Notes under the pieces: generated by a model
The model's database searches: none
What the model saw: the letters and a program-made list of their open reading frames with translations, nothing else
What the model was told of the DNA's origin: nothing
Shown here: piece after piece, positions 44,918-53,277 of the stretch
Position numbering within the stretch: position 1 is the stretch's first letter
Layout: each line of letters opens with the position of its first letter
Program-made: the position numbers and the translations under genes
NCBI RefSeq assembly: GCF_004365875.1
Contig: NZ_SODF01000001.1
Location: forward strand, 2,356,001-2,420,000
Length of the DNA: 64,000 nucleotides
Direction: 5' to 3'
DNA from: Kribbella kalugense
GTDB lineage: Bacteria > Actinomycetota > Actinomycetes > Propionibacteriales > Kribbellaceae

Positions 44918-45805
44918 GCGGACGACGAGCGCTGACGCATCCACCTCCGCGACGAGCGACGTACCTTCGGCGATCCCGTCGCCGTCCAGCTGGCGGCGTA
45001 CGACGCGGTCGGCGCGGACCTGGATGCGCGTGCCGATGAAGCGTTCGACATCGCGCTCGCGCCACGACTTGATCACCAGGCCGAGCGCGAGCCGGGGCCA
45101 GTGGCTGATCCGGCGCGGCGCGAGGACGACGAGGTCGATCCGGCCGTCGTCGGGTGTCGCGTCCGGGAACAGCGGGATGTTCGCCTGGAGCGTGCCGACG
45201 TTGCCGATCACCACGGTGCGCGCACGCCGGCGTACCGGCGGCTGGTCGTCGACGGTGATCTCGACGCGGACGAACGGGTGGTTCAGGTTCTTCAGCGTCG
45301 AGACGACGTACGCGGCCCAGCCGACCCGTTTCTTCAGGTCGTCGGGTGCGTCCTCGATGATCGCGGCGTCCAGACCGAAGCCGGCCATCACCACGAACCG
45401 GTCGTCGGGCAGGTTGTCACCCTTGATCCGCACGCTGTCGATCCGCTGCTCCGAGCCGTCGAGAAGCTCGTACAGCGCGTCGTCGAGCTCGAGGGAGATG
45501 CCCAGGTTGCGGGCCAGCAGGTTGCCGGTCCCGCCGGGCAGCACCGCCGCCGGGATCGCGGTCCCGGCCAGCTCGGCGCACACCACGCGGACCGTCCCGT
45601 CGCCACCCGCGACCAGCACCAGATCGACCTTCTCGTCGATCGCCTGCCGGGCCATCCCGGCCCCGGCGTCGTCCTCGGTCGTCTCCAGCCACAGCGGAGA
45701 CTCGTACCCCCGCTCCGTCAGCGCGGTCTCGACGGTACGGCGGAACGGGTCGGCGTCGACCTTGACAGGATTCACGATCACGGCTGCCCGCCTGGCAGAA
45801 CTCAC
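44909..45805 (-). CDS. Diacylglycerol kinase/lipid kinase family protein
   Basis: A 298-residue protein of the DAGK/YegS/LCB5 fold. It has the nucleotide-binding GGDGTVR (LVAGGDGTVRVV) and PGGTGNLLARNLGI, plus the later FGLDAAIIED and the C-terminal beta domain DGDGIAEGT. It phosphorylates diacylglycerol or a related lipid at the membrane surface; substrate choice cannot be seen. GTG start with a weak ribosome site. Its 3' end is convergent with sigJ, across the 21-bp direct repeat. Confidence 0.9.
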   Translation of the reverse strand: MSSARRAAVIVNPVKVDADPFRRTVETALTERGYESPLWLETTEDDAGAGMARQAIDEKVDLVLVAGGDGTVRVVCAELAGTAIPAAVLPGGTGNLLARNLGISLELDDALYELLDGSEQRIDSVRIKGDNLPDDRFVVMAGFGLDAAIIEDAPDDLKKRVGWAAYVVSTLKNLNHPFVRVEITVDDQPPVRRRARTVVIGNVGTLQANIPLFPDATPDDGRIDLVVLAPRRISHWPRLALGLVIKSWRERDVERFIGTRIQVRADRVVRRQLDGDGIAEGTSLVAEVDASALVVRVP

Positions 45806-45842
45806 CTGATTTTTGTCCGTTCGGAGAGATAGCGTGCTGAGA

Positions 45843-47243
45843 ATGAGCAGACTTCCACGGAGTACGCCAGAAGCCCAGGGGCTGTCGACCGTAGCGCTCG
45901 ACGCGTTCGTGAGCGCGTTGGACGCCGGGCAGCCGGAGATTCAGACCGTCATGCTGGTGCGGCACGGGCAGGTGGTGCTCGAGGAGGCCTGGGCGCCGTA
46001 CCGGCTGGAGGATCGGCATCTGCTGTTCTCGGTGTCGAAGAGTTTCACCTCGACCGGCGTCGGGCTGGCGATCGACGCGGGGCTGCTCACGCTGGACGAC
46101 CAGGTGATCAAGTTCTTCGACGCGGACGAGTTGCCTGAGACGATCAGCGACAACCTGGCCGCGATGAAGGTCCGGCACCTGCTGACGATGACGACCGGGC
46201 ACTCGCAGGACACCGTGGAGGCGCTCAGCCGGGACCGCCGGATGGTGAAGATCTTCCTCGGTCTCGAGGTGGCGCACGAGCCGGGCACGCTGTTCGTCTA
46301 CAACAGCGGCGCGACGTACATGCTGTCGGCGATCGTGCAGCGGCTCACCGGGGAGAACCTGCTCGACTACCTGCGGCCGCGGCTGTTCGAGCCGCTCGGT
46401 GCGACCGAGGCGACCTGGCAGGTGTCGAAGGAGGGCATCGTGACCGGTGGCTGGGGCCTGAGCATCAACACCGAGTCGCTGGCCTGCTTCGGGCAGCTCC
46501 TGCTCCAGCACGGTGAATGGCAGGGCAAGCAGCTCGTCCCGGCCGAGTGGTACGAGGCGGCCACCTCGAAGCAGGTTGCCAACGACAACCAGGAGAACCC
46601 GGACTGGAAGCAGGGGTACGGCTTCCAGTTCTGGCGCGGCAGGCACAACACCTACCGCGGCGACGGCGCGTTCGGGCAGTTCGTCATCGGATTCCCGGAG
46701 TACGACGCAACGCTGATCATCACCAGTTCGACCGGTGACATGCAGGCGATCCTGAACACGGTCTGGGATCACCTGCTGCCGGCCCTCGAGGGCAAGGAGG
46801 TCACGCCGACTGCTCGTCCCGAGAAGCTGGAGCTGGTCGCGCCGAGCGGTCCGGCGCCGACGGGTGGGGACGGGAAGAGCTACCAGTTCGACGCCGCCAA
46901 CCCGGTTGGACTGGCTGCGGTGCGGCTGGATCCGGACGGCACTGGCACCTTCGGCTTCCGTGACTTCAGCGACGGGAGTCCGCATGACCTGGTCTGCGGG
47001 CCGGGCGAGTGGCGCGAGCAGACGGCTCAAGGCACGGTCGAAGATGCGAGCCCCGAGATCGGCGAGCGCGTCGTGACGAGTGCGTACGGCGACGGCGATG
47101 CGTTCGTCGCGACCTTCCGGTGGGTCGAGTCCCCGTTCGTGGCGACACTCACCTGCCGGGTCGACGGCGACACGATGACCGTCGACGGGAAGCTCAACGT
47201 CTCGTTCGGGCCGACCGAGTTCACGCTGACCTCGGAGGTGTGA
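45843..47243 (+). CDS. Serine hydrolase (beta-lactamase family) with C-terminal lipocalin-like domain
   Basis: A 466-residue protein. S63-x-x-K66 in LLFSVSKSFTSTG and YNSGATY are the catalytic motifs; the third motif is GDGAFGQ instead of HTG or KTG. After about residue 330 a beta-rich domain follows (SYQFDAANPVG, FRDFSDGSPHDLVCG, DTMTVDGKLNVSF), resembling the DUF3471/lipocalin-like tail of this family. No signal peptide. The ATG follows TAGCGT plus seven bases (leaderless pattern). Likely an intracellular esterase. Confidence 0.88.
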   Translation: MSRLPRSTPEAQGLSTVALDAFVSALDAGQPEIQTVMLVRHGQVVLEEAWAPYRLEDRHLLFSVSKSFTSTGVGLAIDAGLLTLDDQVIKFFDADELPETISDNLAAMKVRHLLTMTTGHSQDTVEALSRDRRMVKIFLGLEVAHEPGTLFVYNSGATYMLSAIVQRLTGENLLDYLRPRLFEPLGATEATWQVSKEGIVTGGWGLSINTESLACFGQLLLQHGEWQGKQLVPAEWYEAATSKQVANDNQENPDWKQGYGFQFWRGRHNTYRGDGAFGQFVIGFPEYDATLIITSSTGDMQAILNTVWDHLLPALEGKEVTPTARPEKLELVAPSGPAPTGGDGKSYQFDAANPVGLAAVRLDPDGTGTFGFRDFSDGSPHDLVCGPGEWREQTAQGTVEDASPEIGERVVTSAYGDGDAFVATFRWVESPFVATLTCRVDGDTMTVDGKLNVSFGPTEFTLTSEV

Positions 47244-47252
47244 CCGGGGTCA

Positions 47253-47278
47253 TGTCACAGAGCTGGGGGCGGCGCGTG
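47253..47278 (+). promoter_or_regulatory. Imperfect ECF41-like promoter before the epimerase gene
   Basis: TGTCACA (47253-47259) is a perfect -35; CGTG follows after 15 bases instead of CGTC after 16. The downstream gene is of the epimerase type often found with ECF41 factors. Confidence 0.35.
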
Positions 47279-47314
47279 TCCTCCGAGTCGTAATCATCGA
47301 CGACGGAGGATGAG

Positions 47315-48253
47315 ATGAAGGTCTTGGTGGCAGGCGCGACCGGCGGTTTGGGCCGGTCGCTGGTACCGCAGCTGATCGCGGCCGGGCACGAGGTGACCGG
47401 GATGACCCGGTCCGAGTCCGGCGCGGCCGGCGTACGGGCGTTCGGTGCGGACGCCGTACTCGCGGACGGCCTCGACGCGGCCGCCGTACGCGCCGCGGTG
47501 GAGTCGGTCCGGCCGGAGGTCGTCGTACATCAGATGACGGCGCTCAAGGGCGGGATCGACTTCAAGCACTTCGACGACAGCTTCGCGATGACGAACCGGC
47601 TGCGGATCGAAGGCACCGACAACCTGCTCGCCGCTTCCCAGGCTGCCGGCGTACGACGGCTCGTCGTCCAGTCGTACGCCGGCTGGAACTTGCAGCACGG
47701 CGGATCCGCGACCAAGACCGAGGCGGACCCGCTCGACCCGAACCCGGTGCCCGCGCAGCAGCAGACGATGGCCGGGATCAAGCACCTCGAGTCGGCGGTC
47801 CTGAACGCCGACGGGATCGAGGGCGTCGCGCTCCGGTACGGGAGCTTCTACGGGCCGACCGGTGACATCGGCAAGGGCGGCTCGATGGTGGAGCTGATCC
47901 AGAAGCGCCGGCTGCCGATCATCGGCGACGGCGCCGGGGTCTGGTCGTTCATCCACTACGACGACGCGGCTTCGGCGACGGTGAAGGCGGTCGAGAGTGA
48001 GGTGACCGGGGTGTTCCAGGTCGCGGACGACGACCCGGCGCAGGCGGCGGTCTGGCTGCCGGAGTTCGCTCGCATCCTTGGGGCGAAGGCGCCGCGGCAC
48101 GTCCCCTCGTGGGTGGGCCGGCTCGCGGTCGGCGACGTCGGGGTCGCGGCGTTCACCGAGATCCGCGGTGCGGACAACACGTTGGCGAAGAAGACGTTCG
48201 GCTGGCAGCCCGGGTACGCGTCCTGGCGTGAAGGTTTCCGCGACGGGCTGTGA
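47315..48253 (+). CDS. NAD-dependent epimerase/dehydratase family protein
   Basis: A 312-residue extended SDR. N-terminal MKVLVAGATGGLGRSLVPQL is the dinucleotide site; VVVHQMTALKGG, QSYAGWNLQHGG (Tyr) and GVALRYGSFYGPTGD follow. The Lys of YxxxK is not obvious, so it may be a binding protein or an atypical reductase. GGAGG stands eight bases before the ATG. Such proteins belong to the carboxymuconolactone decarboxylase/oxidoreductase/epimerase group that accompanies ECF41 sigma factors; an ECF41-like -35 lies upstream and sigJ is 3 kb away. Confidence 0.85.
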   Translation: MKVLVAGATGGLGRSLVPQLIAAGHEVTGMTRSESGAAGVRAFGADAVLADGLDAAAVRAAVESVRPEVVVHQMTALKGGIDFKHFDDSFAMTNRLRIEGTDNLLAASQAAGVRRLVVQSYAGWNLQHGGSATKTEADPLDPNPVPAQQQTMAGIKHLESAVLNADGIEGVALRYGSFYGPTGDIGKGGSMVELIQKRRLPIIGDGAGVWSFIHYDDAASATVKAVESEVTGVFQVADDDPAQAAVWLPEFARILGAKAPRHVPSWVGRLAVGDVGVAAFTEIRGADNTLAKKTFGWQPGYASWREGFRDGL

Positions 48254-48313
48254 GCCGGAAACAGTGAGAGATTTTCTTTACTTCCGCGTTACAAGTGAGG
48301 ACGACTGCTGAAA

Positions 48314-48346
48314 CCGGCGGGCCCTGAACTGGTCAGGACCCGCCGG
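48314..48346 (+). terminator. Strong hairpin between the epimerase and the riboswitch
   Basis: CCGGCGGG-C-CCTGA / TCAGG-A-CCCGCCGG: 13 pairs with one C-A mismatch and loop ACTGG. It lies 60 bases after the epimerase stop, and probably insulates it from the guanidine operon. Confidence 0.6.
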
Positions 48347-48354
48347 GACGGCGG

Positions 48355-48470
48355 GGCGCCCCTAGGGTTCCGCTGCTGGTCAAGCTGACAGTAGGACTGG
48401 TCCGAGAGGGGAGGCGGTGCTCGCAGCAGGGCACCGTTCCACGGCGGGACAAAAGCCCGGGAGGCCTTGA
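48355..48470 (+). promoter_or_regulatory. Guanidine-I (ykkC) riboswitch
   Basis: All conserved blocks of the guanidine-I class are present in order: CTAGGGTTCCG (48362-48372), ACTGGTCCGAGAG (48396-48408) and GGGACAAAAGCCCGGGAG (48446-48463), with variable stems between. Guanidinium binding to this aptamer turns on downstream genes in characterised examples. Just beyond, AGCCCGG (48454-48460) can instead pair with CCGGGCT (48477-48483), giving a competing hairpin that consumes the 3' aptamer strand. That is the likely switch. It controls the permease-deiminase-carboxyltransferase-allophanate hydrolase operon. Confidence 0.95.
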
Positions 48471-48493
48471 ATGGCCCCGGGCTGCGCTGTGTG

Positions 48494-48528
48494 CATTCCG
48501 GGCCTGATCCCCAGCGGAGGCCGGAATG
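48494..48528 (+). promoter_or_regulatory. Start-codon-sequestering hairpin of the permease gene
   Basis: CATTCCGG (48494-48501) pairs perfectly with CCGGAATG (48521-48528), which contains the AUG; the GGAGG ribosome site (48516-48520) is in the loop side of the stem. This suggests translational control besides the terminator-like helix. Confidence 0.7.
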
Positions 48529-50097
48529 TCAGCAAACCCCGAAACCTTGACCACCGATCAATTGGGCGCACGGGACCTTGGCCATTTCGGCTACGCCCAG
48601 CAGCTCTCACGCCGGGTCGGCAGCTACGCGTCGTTCGCGGCCGGCTTCTCGTTCGTCTCCATCCTGACCACTGTCTTCCAGCTGTTCGGACTGGGCTTCG
48701 GCTTCGGCGGTACGGCGTTCTTCTGGACCTGGCCTGCCGTCCTGGCCGGCCAGTTGATGGTGGCGTTGTGCTTCGCCGAACTCGCCGCGCGGTATCCGTT
48801 GTCGGGCGCGATCTACCAGTGGGCTCGTCGTCTCGGTGGCGCCGTGGTCGGCTGGTTCGCGGGCTGGACGATGGTGATCGCACAGATCATCACGCTGGCC
48901 ACCGCTGCGATCGCGCTGCAGGTCGTGCTGCCCGCGGTCTGGCCCGGATTCCAATTGGTCGGCACTGATTCTGCGTTGGCGTCGAAGGACGGCGCCGCGA
49001 ACGCCGTACTCCTCGGCTGTCTGCTGCTCGTCGCGACGACCGTGCTGAACGCGACCAGCGTGCGGGTCACCGCGCTCGTCAACTCGGTCGGCGTGACGTG
49101 TGAGCTGATTGGCGTCGTTCTGATCGTCATATTGTTGACAACCCGCGCCGAGCGCGGTCCGTCCGTCGTACTGCACACCACGAACCTGGACAGCACGACC
49201 GGGTACGTCGTACCGCTGCTGATCTCGGCGTTGATGGCGGCGTACGTGCTGGTCGGGTTCGACAGCGCGGGCGAGCTGTCGGAGGAGACGCACAAGCCGC
49301 GTGCGACGACGCCCCGGACGATCCTCCGCGCGGTCGTTGCCTCCGGCATCGGTGGTGCGTTCCTGATCGTCGCGGCGCTGATGGCCGCGCCGTCGCTGAC
49401 CGACGGAAACCTAGCCACCCAGGGTCTCCCCTACGTGCTGACCAGCCGGCTGGGTACGACGCCCGGCAAGCTGCTGCTGCTCGACGTCGCGCTCGCGGTC
49501 TGCGTGTGCACGCTCGCGATCCAGACCGCCGCGGCCCGGATGATCTTCTCGATGGCACGCGACAACGTCCTGCCGGGTTCGCGTCAACTGCGCAAGGTGT
49601 CCGAGCGCACCGGTACACCGGTAGCGGCGACCGTCGTACCAGGTGTGCTGGCCGCCTTCTGCCTGGTCGTGAACGTGGGGAACGCGGGCCTGTTCCTCGG
49701 CCTCGCCAGCGTCTGCATCATGCTGCTCTACGTCGCGTACCTGATGGTCACCACGCCGTTCCTGGTACGACGCCTGACCGGCGGCGGACTGCCCGCCGGT
49801 GTGGATGAGAACGGCCGGCCGCTGTTCTCGCTCGGGCGGTTCGGTCTGATTGTCAACATTGTCGCGGTCGCCTACGGGCTCGCGATGGCGATCAACCTCG
49901 GCTGGCCGCGCGCCGAGGTGTACGACCCGGCCGGCGACGGCTGGTACCTGCACTACCTTCCGCTGATCACGCTCGCCATCGTCGCCGCCGGCGGACTCCT
50001 GGCCTTCCGCGCCCAACGCAGCGCGTACTACGCCTCGATCGGCGTAGCCACGCGCACCGCCACCCCGGCAGTGGAAGCAGAAGGAGCCAGCGCATGA
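48526..50097 (+). CDS. APC-superfamily permease, probable guanidine or guanidino-compound importer
   Basis: A 523-residue transporter with 12 predicted helices, starting RRVGSYASFAAGFSFVSILTTVFQLF; the consensus first-helix glycine region and the AYVLVGFDSAGELSEET segment are those of amino acid/choline-type APC permeases. It is the first gene under the guanidine-I riboswitch, and APC permeases of this type accompany guanidine carboxylase genes, so uptake of guanidine or a precursor is likely. Two island motifs lie inside: TTGTTGACAA (49132) using ATA TTG TTG ACA codons, and ATTGTCAACATT (49849). Overlaps the next gene by four bases. Confidence 0.9.
   Translation: MSANPETLTTDQLGARDLGHFGYAQQLSRRVGSYASFAAGFSFVSILTTVFQLFGLGFGFGGTAFFWTWPAVLAGQLMVALCFAELAARYPLSGAIYQWARRLGGAVVGWFAGWTMVIAQIITLATAAIALQVVLPAVWPGFQLVGTDSALASKDGAANAVLLGCLLLVATTVLNATSVRVTALVNSVGVTCELIGVVLIVILLTTRAERGPSVVLHTTNLDSTTGYVVPLLISALMAAYVLVGFDSAGELSEETHKPRATTPRTILRAVVASGIGGAFLIVAALMAAPSLTDGNLATQGLPYVLTSRLGTTPGKLLLLDVALAVCVCTLAIQTAAARMIFSMARDNVLPGSRQLRKVSERTGTPVAATVVPGVLAAFCLVVNVGNAGLFLGLASVCIMLLYVAYLMVTTPFLVRRLTGGGLPAGVDENGRPLFSLGRFGLIVNIVAVAYGLAMAINLGWPRAEVYDPAGDGWYLHYLPLITLAIVAAGGLLAFRAQRSAYYASIGVATRTATPAVEAEGASA
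49132..49141. repeat. Island palindrome TTGTTGACAA (in permease)
   Basis: In frame as TTG TTG ACA A, preceded by ATA; these are among the rarest codons in this genome. Confidence 0.7.
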
Positions 50098-50708
50098 TCG
50101 CGCATGCACACGAGATCCCGGGGGATGCCGCGTGGTCTGCGCCGGTTCGTGCGGGCCGCACCATCACACTGACCGCACTGGCTGACGGCGCGAACGCGTC
50201 GATGCTCATCATCGGCGCCGACCGCCTCGATCGCCTCAACATCCCCGACACGTTGAAGTCCCAGATGTCGGCACGCATCAAGCCTGGCATGGTGCTGATG
50301 TCCGACCGCGGCCTCGCACTGGCGACCGTCACTGCCTCGAGCCTCGACTGGCACGACTGCCTCACCGGCGCGTTCCCCAGCCGGCTCCTCCTTCTCGAAC
50401 TCATCAAGCACGGTTTCGGCGAGACCGACCTGCACGCCTGCATCAACTTCTTCAGCAAGGTCGCCGTCGCGGACGACCCCCGCGCGTCGCTCGCGTTCAT
50501 TCCCGACCACGCCCACGCGGGTGACACGGTCACGCTCCGAGCCGACCAAGACCTGTTGATCTTCATCTCGACCGCACCCCATCCGCTGTCCGACGAGCCC
50601 GCCGCGAGTGTCGCAGTGCAGCTCGAAACCCCTGCAAACGTGAAGGATCCCGACCTCCGCGACGAAGCGGTCCGCGCGCTGCGGCTGACTCGGGAGCTGA
50701 TCGGATGA
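50094..50708 (+). CDS. DUF1989 protein, carboxyguanidine deiminase-type subunit (first of two)
   Basis: A 204-residue protein of the family long annotated urea carboxylase-associated (DUF1989). These proteins were shown in other bacteria to be carboxyguanidine deiminase subunits (CgdA/CgdB), converting carboxyguanidine to allophanate. Visible conserved stretches are VRAGRTITLTALADGANASMLII, DTLKSQMSARIKPGMVLMSD and HACINFFSKVAV. It lacks the Cys-rich metal site of its partner, which suggests a supporting subunit. It overlaps permease and partner genes by four bases each, under the guanidine riboswitch. Confidence 0.88.
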   Translation: MIAHAHEIPGDAAWSAPVRAGRTITLTALADGANASMLIIGADRLDRLNIPDTLKSQMSARIKPGMVLMSDRGLALATVTASSLDWHDCLTGAFPSRLLLLELIKHGFGETDLHACINFFSKVAVADDPRASLAFIPDHAHAGDTVTLRADQDLLIFISTAPHPLSDEPAASVAVQLETPANVKDPDLRDEAVRALRLTRELIG

Positions 50709-51322
50709 CCGTCACCGCAACGACCGTTGCCCTCGACACCGTGGTGGAAGCCGGCGACGGCGCACTCGTGACCGTGCCGGCGGGCGGACGATTGCAGATT
50801 GTCGACCTGCATGGCAATCAGGCCGTGGACACGTTGTTCTACGACGCCCACGACATCGACAATCGCTACTCCGCGTTCGACACGATCCGCGAGCAGCGGG
50901 CAGTGTTTCTGACCACCGGGTCCCGCCTGGTCTCGACCAGGCGGGACGAACTCGCCGTGATCACCGACGACACCTGCGGCCGGCACGACACCGTCGGCGG
51001 CGCGTGCTCACAGGAGAGCAACGTCATCCGGTACGGCGAGTTCACCCGGCATCAGCATGCCTGCCGACAGACGTTCCTGCGGTATGGAGCGAAGGTCGGC
51101 ATCGGCCAGCGTCAGCTCACCCACAACGTCAACTTCTTCATGAACGTGCCGGTGACGTCGAGCGGCGGCCTGACCTTCGAGGACGGTCTGTCCGCCCCAG
51201 GCAAGTACGTCGAGTTGACGGCGAGCCGCGACCTGTTCGTGCTGATCAGCAATTGTCCGCAGGTCAACAATCCTTGCAACGGCTGGAATCCCACGCCGAT
51301 CCAGCTACTGGGCTGGTGGTGA
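50705..51322 (+). CDS. DUF1989 protein, carboxyguanidine deiminase-type subunit (second of two)
   Basis: A 205-residue DUF1989 protein. The conserved blocks are VDLHGNQAVDTLFYDAHD, DDTCGRHDTVGGACS (Cys/His set likely to bind metal), HNVNFFMNVPV and NCPQVNNPCNGWNPTPI. These identify the subunit bearing the active site in the two-protein deiminase. With the upstream paralogue it would deaminate carboxyguanidine. Its gene overlaps both neighbours by four bases. Half-copies of the island motif occur at 50798, 50857, 51252 and 51265. Confidence 0.9.
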   Translation: MTVTATTVALDTVVEAGDGALVTVPAGGRLQIVDLHGNQAVDTLFYDAHDIDNRYSAFDTIREQRAVFLTTGSRLVSTRRDELAVITDDTCGRHDTVGGACSQESNVIRYGEFTRHQHACRQTFLRYGAKVGIGQRQLTHNVNFFMNVPVTSSGGLTFEDGLSAPGKYVELTASRDLFVLISNCPQVNNPCNGWNPTPIQLLGWW

Positions 51323-53277
51323 CGTTGGCCCTCATCACAGTTGTTGCCCCAGGCACTCAAACCACAGTGCAGGATCTCGCCGGCCGGCCAGGCCTGTGGG
51401 ACGTTGGCGTACCGCCGTCCGGAGCCGCCGACGAACTCGCCTTCGCCTTGGTCAACGCCGCCGTCGGCAATCCGGACACCGCGGCCGGACTGGAGTGTGT
51501 GCTCGCCGGACCGGTCCTGACCTGCGACGAGGATCGACTGATCTGCGTGGGCGGCGCTGTCCGCAATGCGACTGTCGACAATCTGCGAATCAGACCAGGG
51601 ATGGTCGTCCGGTGGCCGGCCGGTGCTGTGCTGGACGTCGGCCAGCTCGACGGTCCCGGGATGCGCGGATACGTGGCGATCCAGGGCGGGCTCGACGTGC
51701 CGCGCGTACTCGGCAGCCGTTCGACCTTTATCCTCGGCGGGTTCGGCGGCCACGACGGCAAGCCGCTCGCGGCCGGCGACCGGCTTCCGCTCGGCCGGCG
51801 GGAGAACCTGCTCACCCCGCTCTCGGTGGAGCTGCCGACGATGTCGGACTCCTGGCAGCTGCGCGTCATCCCCGGACCCCACGGCGCGCCGGAACATCTC
51901 ACGGCCGAAGGGGCCAACGCGTTTTTTGCCAACGATTGGATTGTCGACCATCGATCCGATCGGACGGGGGTCAGGCTGATCGGTCCGACCCCCGGCTGGG
52001 CCCGGACCGACGGTGGTGAAGCCGGTCTGCATCCGTCGAACGTGCACGACTCGGCGTACCCGGTCGGCGGCATCATGCTCTCCGGTGACACCCCGGTCAT
52101 CGTCGGCAAAGACGGGCCGTCGCTCGGCGGATTCGTCGTACCCGCGGTCGTCATCGAGGCCGACCGGTGGATGCTCGGTCAACTCCGCGCGGGCGACTCA
52201 GTGCAACTAGTCCCCGTGACACTAGTTGCAGCGACGCAGGCGATCGAGGATCGGCGTCGCTGGCTGACCGACCTGCGCCAGGAGCCAAGGTCGGTCGCTC
52301 CCTGGACCGGTGCGCCGGACCGCCCCGAGGTCCTGCACCACGGCGAGCGGTCCGCCACGGCGCCGCCGTACACAATCAGGTGCGCCGGGGAGCGGCACTT
52401 GCTCGTCGAAGCAGGACCGGCCGAGCTCGACCTCACTGTCCGCGTCTGGATCCACCTGCTGGCGCAGGCCTTGCGGGACAACCAGCCGGTCGGCGTCGCG
52501 GAGATCGTCGAAGGCGTGCGGTCTCTCCTCGTGGCGGTCGACTCGTCTCGGCTCACGCTGATCGCACTCGCGCAGCGGCTCGCGTTCCTCGCTGCTGGGT
52601 TGGACGATCCCGAGACGGTGGTGCTGCCGGCGCGAGAGGTGGTGCTGCCGATCGCGTTCGACCACCCGGAGGCGCACGAGGCGATGCGCCGCTACGCCAC
52701 TTCGGTCCGCCCGGACGCGCCGTGGTGCCCGGACAACGTCGAGTTCATCCGGCGGGTCAACGATCTCGACGCCCGGGACGAGGTGTTCGAGATCATCCAG
52801 GCCGCGACGTACCTGGTGGTCGGTCTCGGCGACGTCTATCTCGGCGCGCCGGTCGCGGTACCGATCGATCCGCGGCATCGGCTCGTCACCACGAAGTACA
52901 ACCCGGCCCGGACCTGGACGCCGCAGAACGCGGTCGGGATCGGTGGGATCTACCTGTGCGTGTACGGGATGGAGGGACCGGGCGGGTACCAGTTGGTCGG
53001 GCGCACGGTCCCGGTCTGGCGGCTCTCCCCCGCCGACGAGCAGCCTTGGTTGCTGAGGCAGTTCGACCTGATCAGGTTCACGCCGGTCACCGCGGAGCAA
53101 CTCGCCCACGAACGAGCCGAGATCGCCGTTGGGCGGGCGGATCTGAAGACCGCACCGGCGACGTTCTCGATCGCCGACGTACGACGGATCGAGCAGGAGG
53201 CACCTGTGGACATCGCGACGCTGCGCGCCAGACGCCGCGCCGCCTTTGACGCCGAACGGGCACGGTGGGGCGCATGA
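51319..53277 (+). CDS. Guanidine/urea carboxylase-like carboxyltransferase lacking BC and BCCP domains
   Basis: A 652-residue protein beginning at GTG four bases inside the previous gene. It contains only the carboxyltransferase half of urea/guanidine carboxylase: CT_A_B (about 1-290; APGTQTTVQDLAGRPGLWDVGVPPSGAADELA, NRLIG-like FILGGFGGHDGKP) followed by CT_C_D (about 330-590; AGERHLLVEAG, PVAVPIDPRHRL, YNPARTWTPQNAVGIGGIYLCVYG). The order A_B then C_D is that of urea carboxylase, not of the separate kipI-kipA genes. The roughly 450-residue biotin carboxylase normally at the N-terminus and the C-terminal biotin carrier (no AMKM) are absent, and neither is encoded elsewhere in the window. It must borrow them or do another reaction. 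Confidence 0.88.
   Translation: MTLALITVVAPGTQTTVQDLAGRPGLWDVGVPPSGAADELAFALVNAAVGNPDTAAGLECVLAGPVLTCDEDRLICVGGAVRNATVDNLRIRPGMVVRWPAGAVLDVGQLDGPGMRGYVAIQGGLDVPRVLGSRSTFILGGFGGHDGKPLAAGDRLPLGRRENLLTPLSVELPTMSDSWQLRVIPGPHGAPEHLTAEGANAFFANDWIVDHRSDRTGVRLIGPTPGWARTDGGEAGLHPSNVHDSAYPVGGIMLSGDTPVIVGKDGPSLGGFVVPAVVIEADRWMLGQLRAGDSVQLVPVTLVAATQAIEDRRRWLTDLRQEPRSVAPWTGAPDRPEVLHHGERSATAPPYTIRCAGERHLLVEAGPAELDLTVRVWIHLLAQALRDNQPVGVAEIVEGVRSLLVAVDSSRLTLIALAQRLAFLAAGLDDPETVVLPAREVVLPIAFDHPEAHEAMRRYATSVRPDAPWCPDNVEFIRRVNDLDARDEVFEIIQAATYLVVGLGDVYLGAPVAVPIDPRHRLVTTKYNPARTWTPQNAVGIGGIYLCVYGMEGPGGYQLVGRTVPVWRLSPADEQPWLLRQFDLIRFTPVTAEQLAHERAEIAVGRADLKTAPATFSIADVRRIEQEAPVDIATLRARRRAAFDAERARWGA
52202..52230. 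repeat. Perfect 10-bp inverted repeat inside the carboxyltransferase gene
   Basis: TGCAACTAGT (52202-52211), nine bases, ACTAGTTGCA (52221-52230). Encoded with two CTA Leu codons, very rare here. Possible operator or RNA hairpin. Confidence 0.75.

Noticed and set aside
51319-53277. Reading the carboxyltransferase as a KipI-KipA/PxpBC 5-oxoprolinase fusion
   Set aside because: The domain order is CT_A_B then CT_C_D, as in urea carboxylase, and the riboswitch, DUF1989 and allophanate hydrolase neighbours point to guanidine. The PxpA partner is absent. Not fully excluded.
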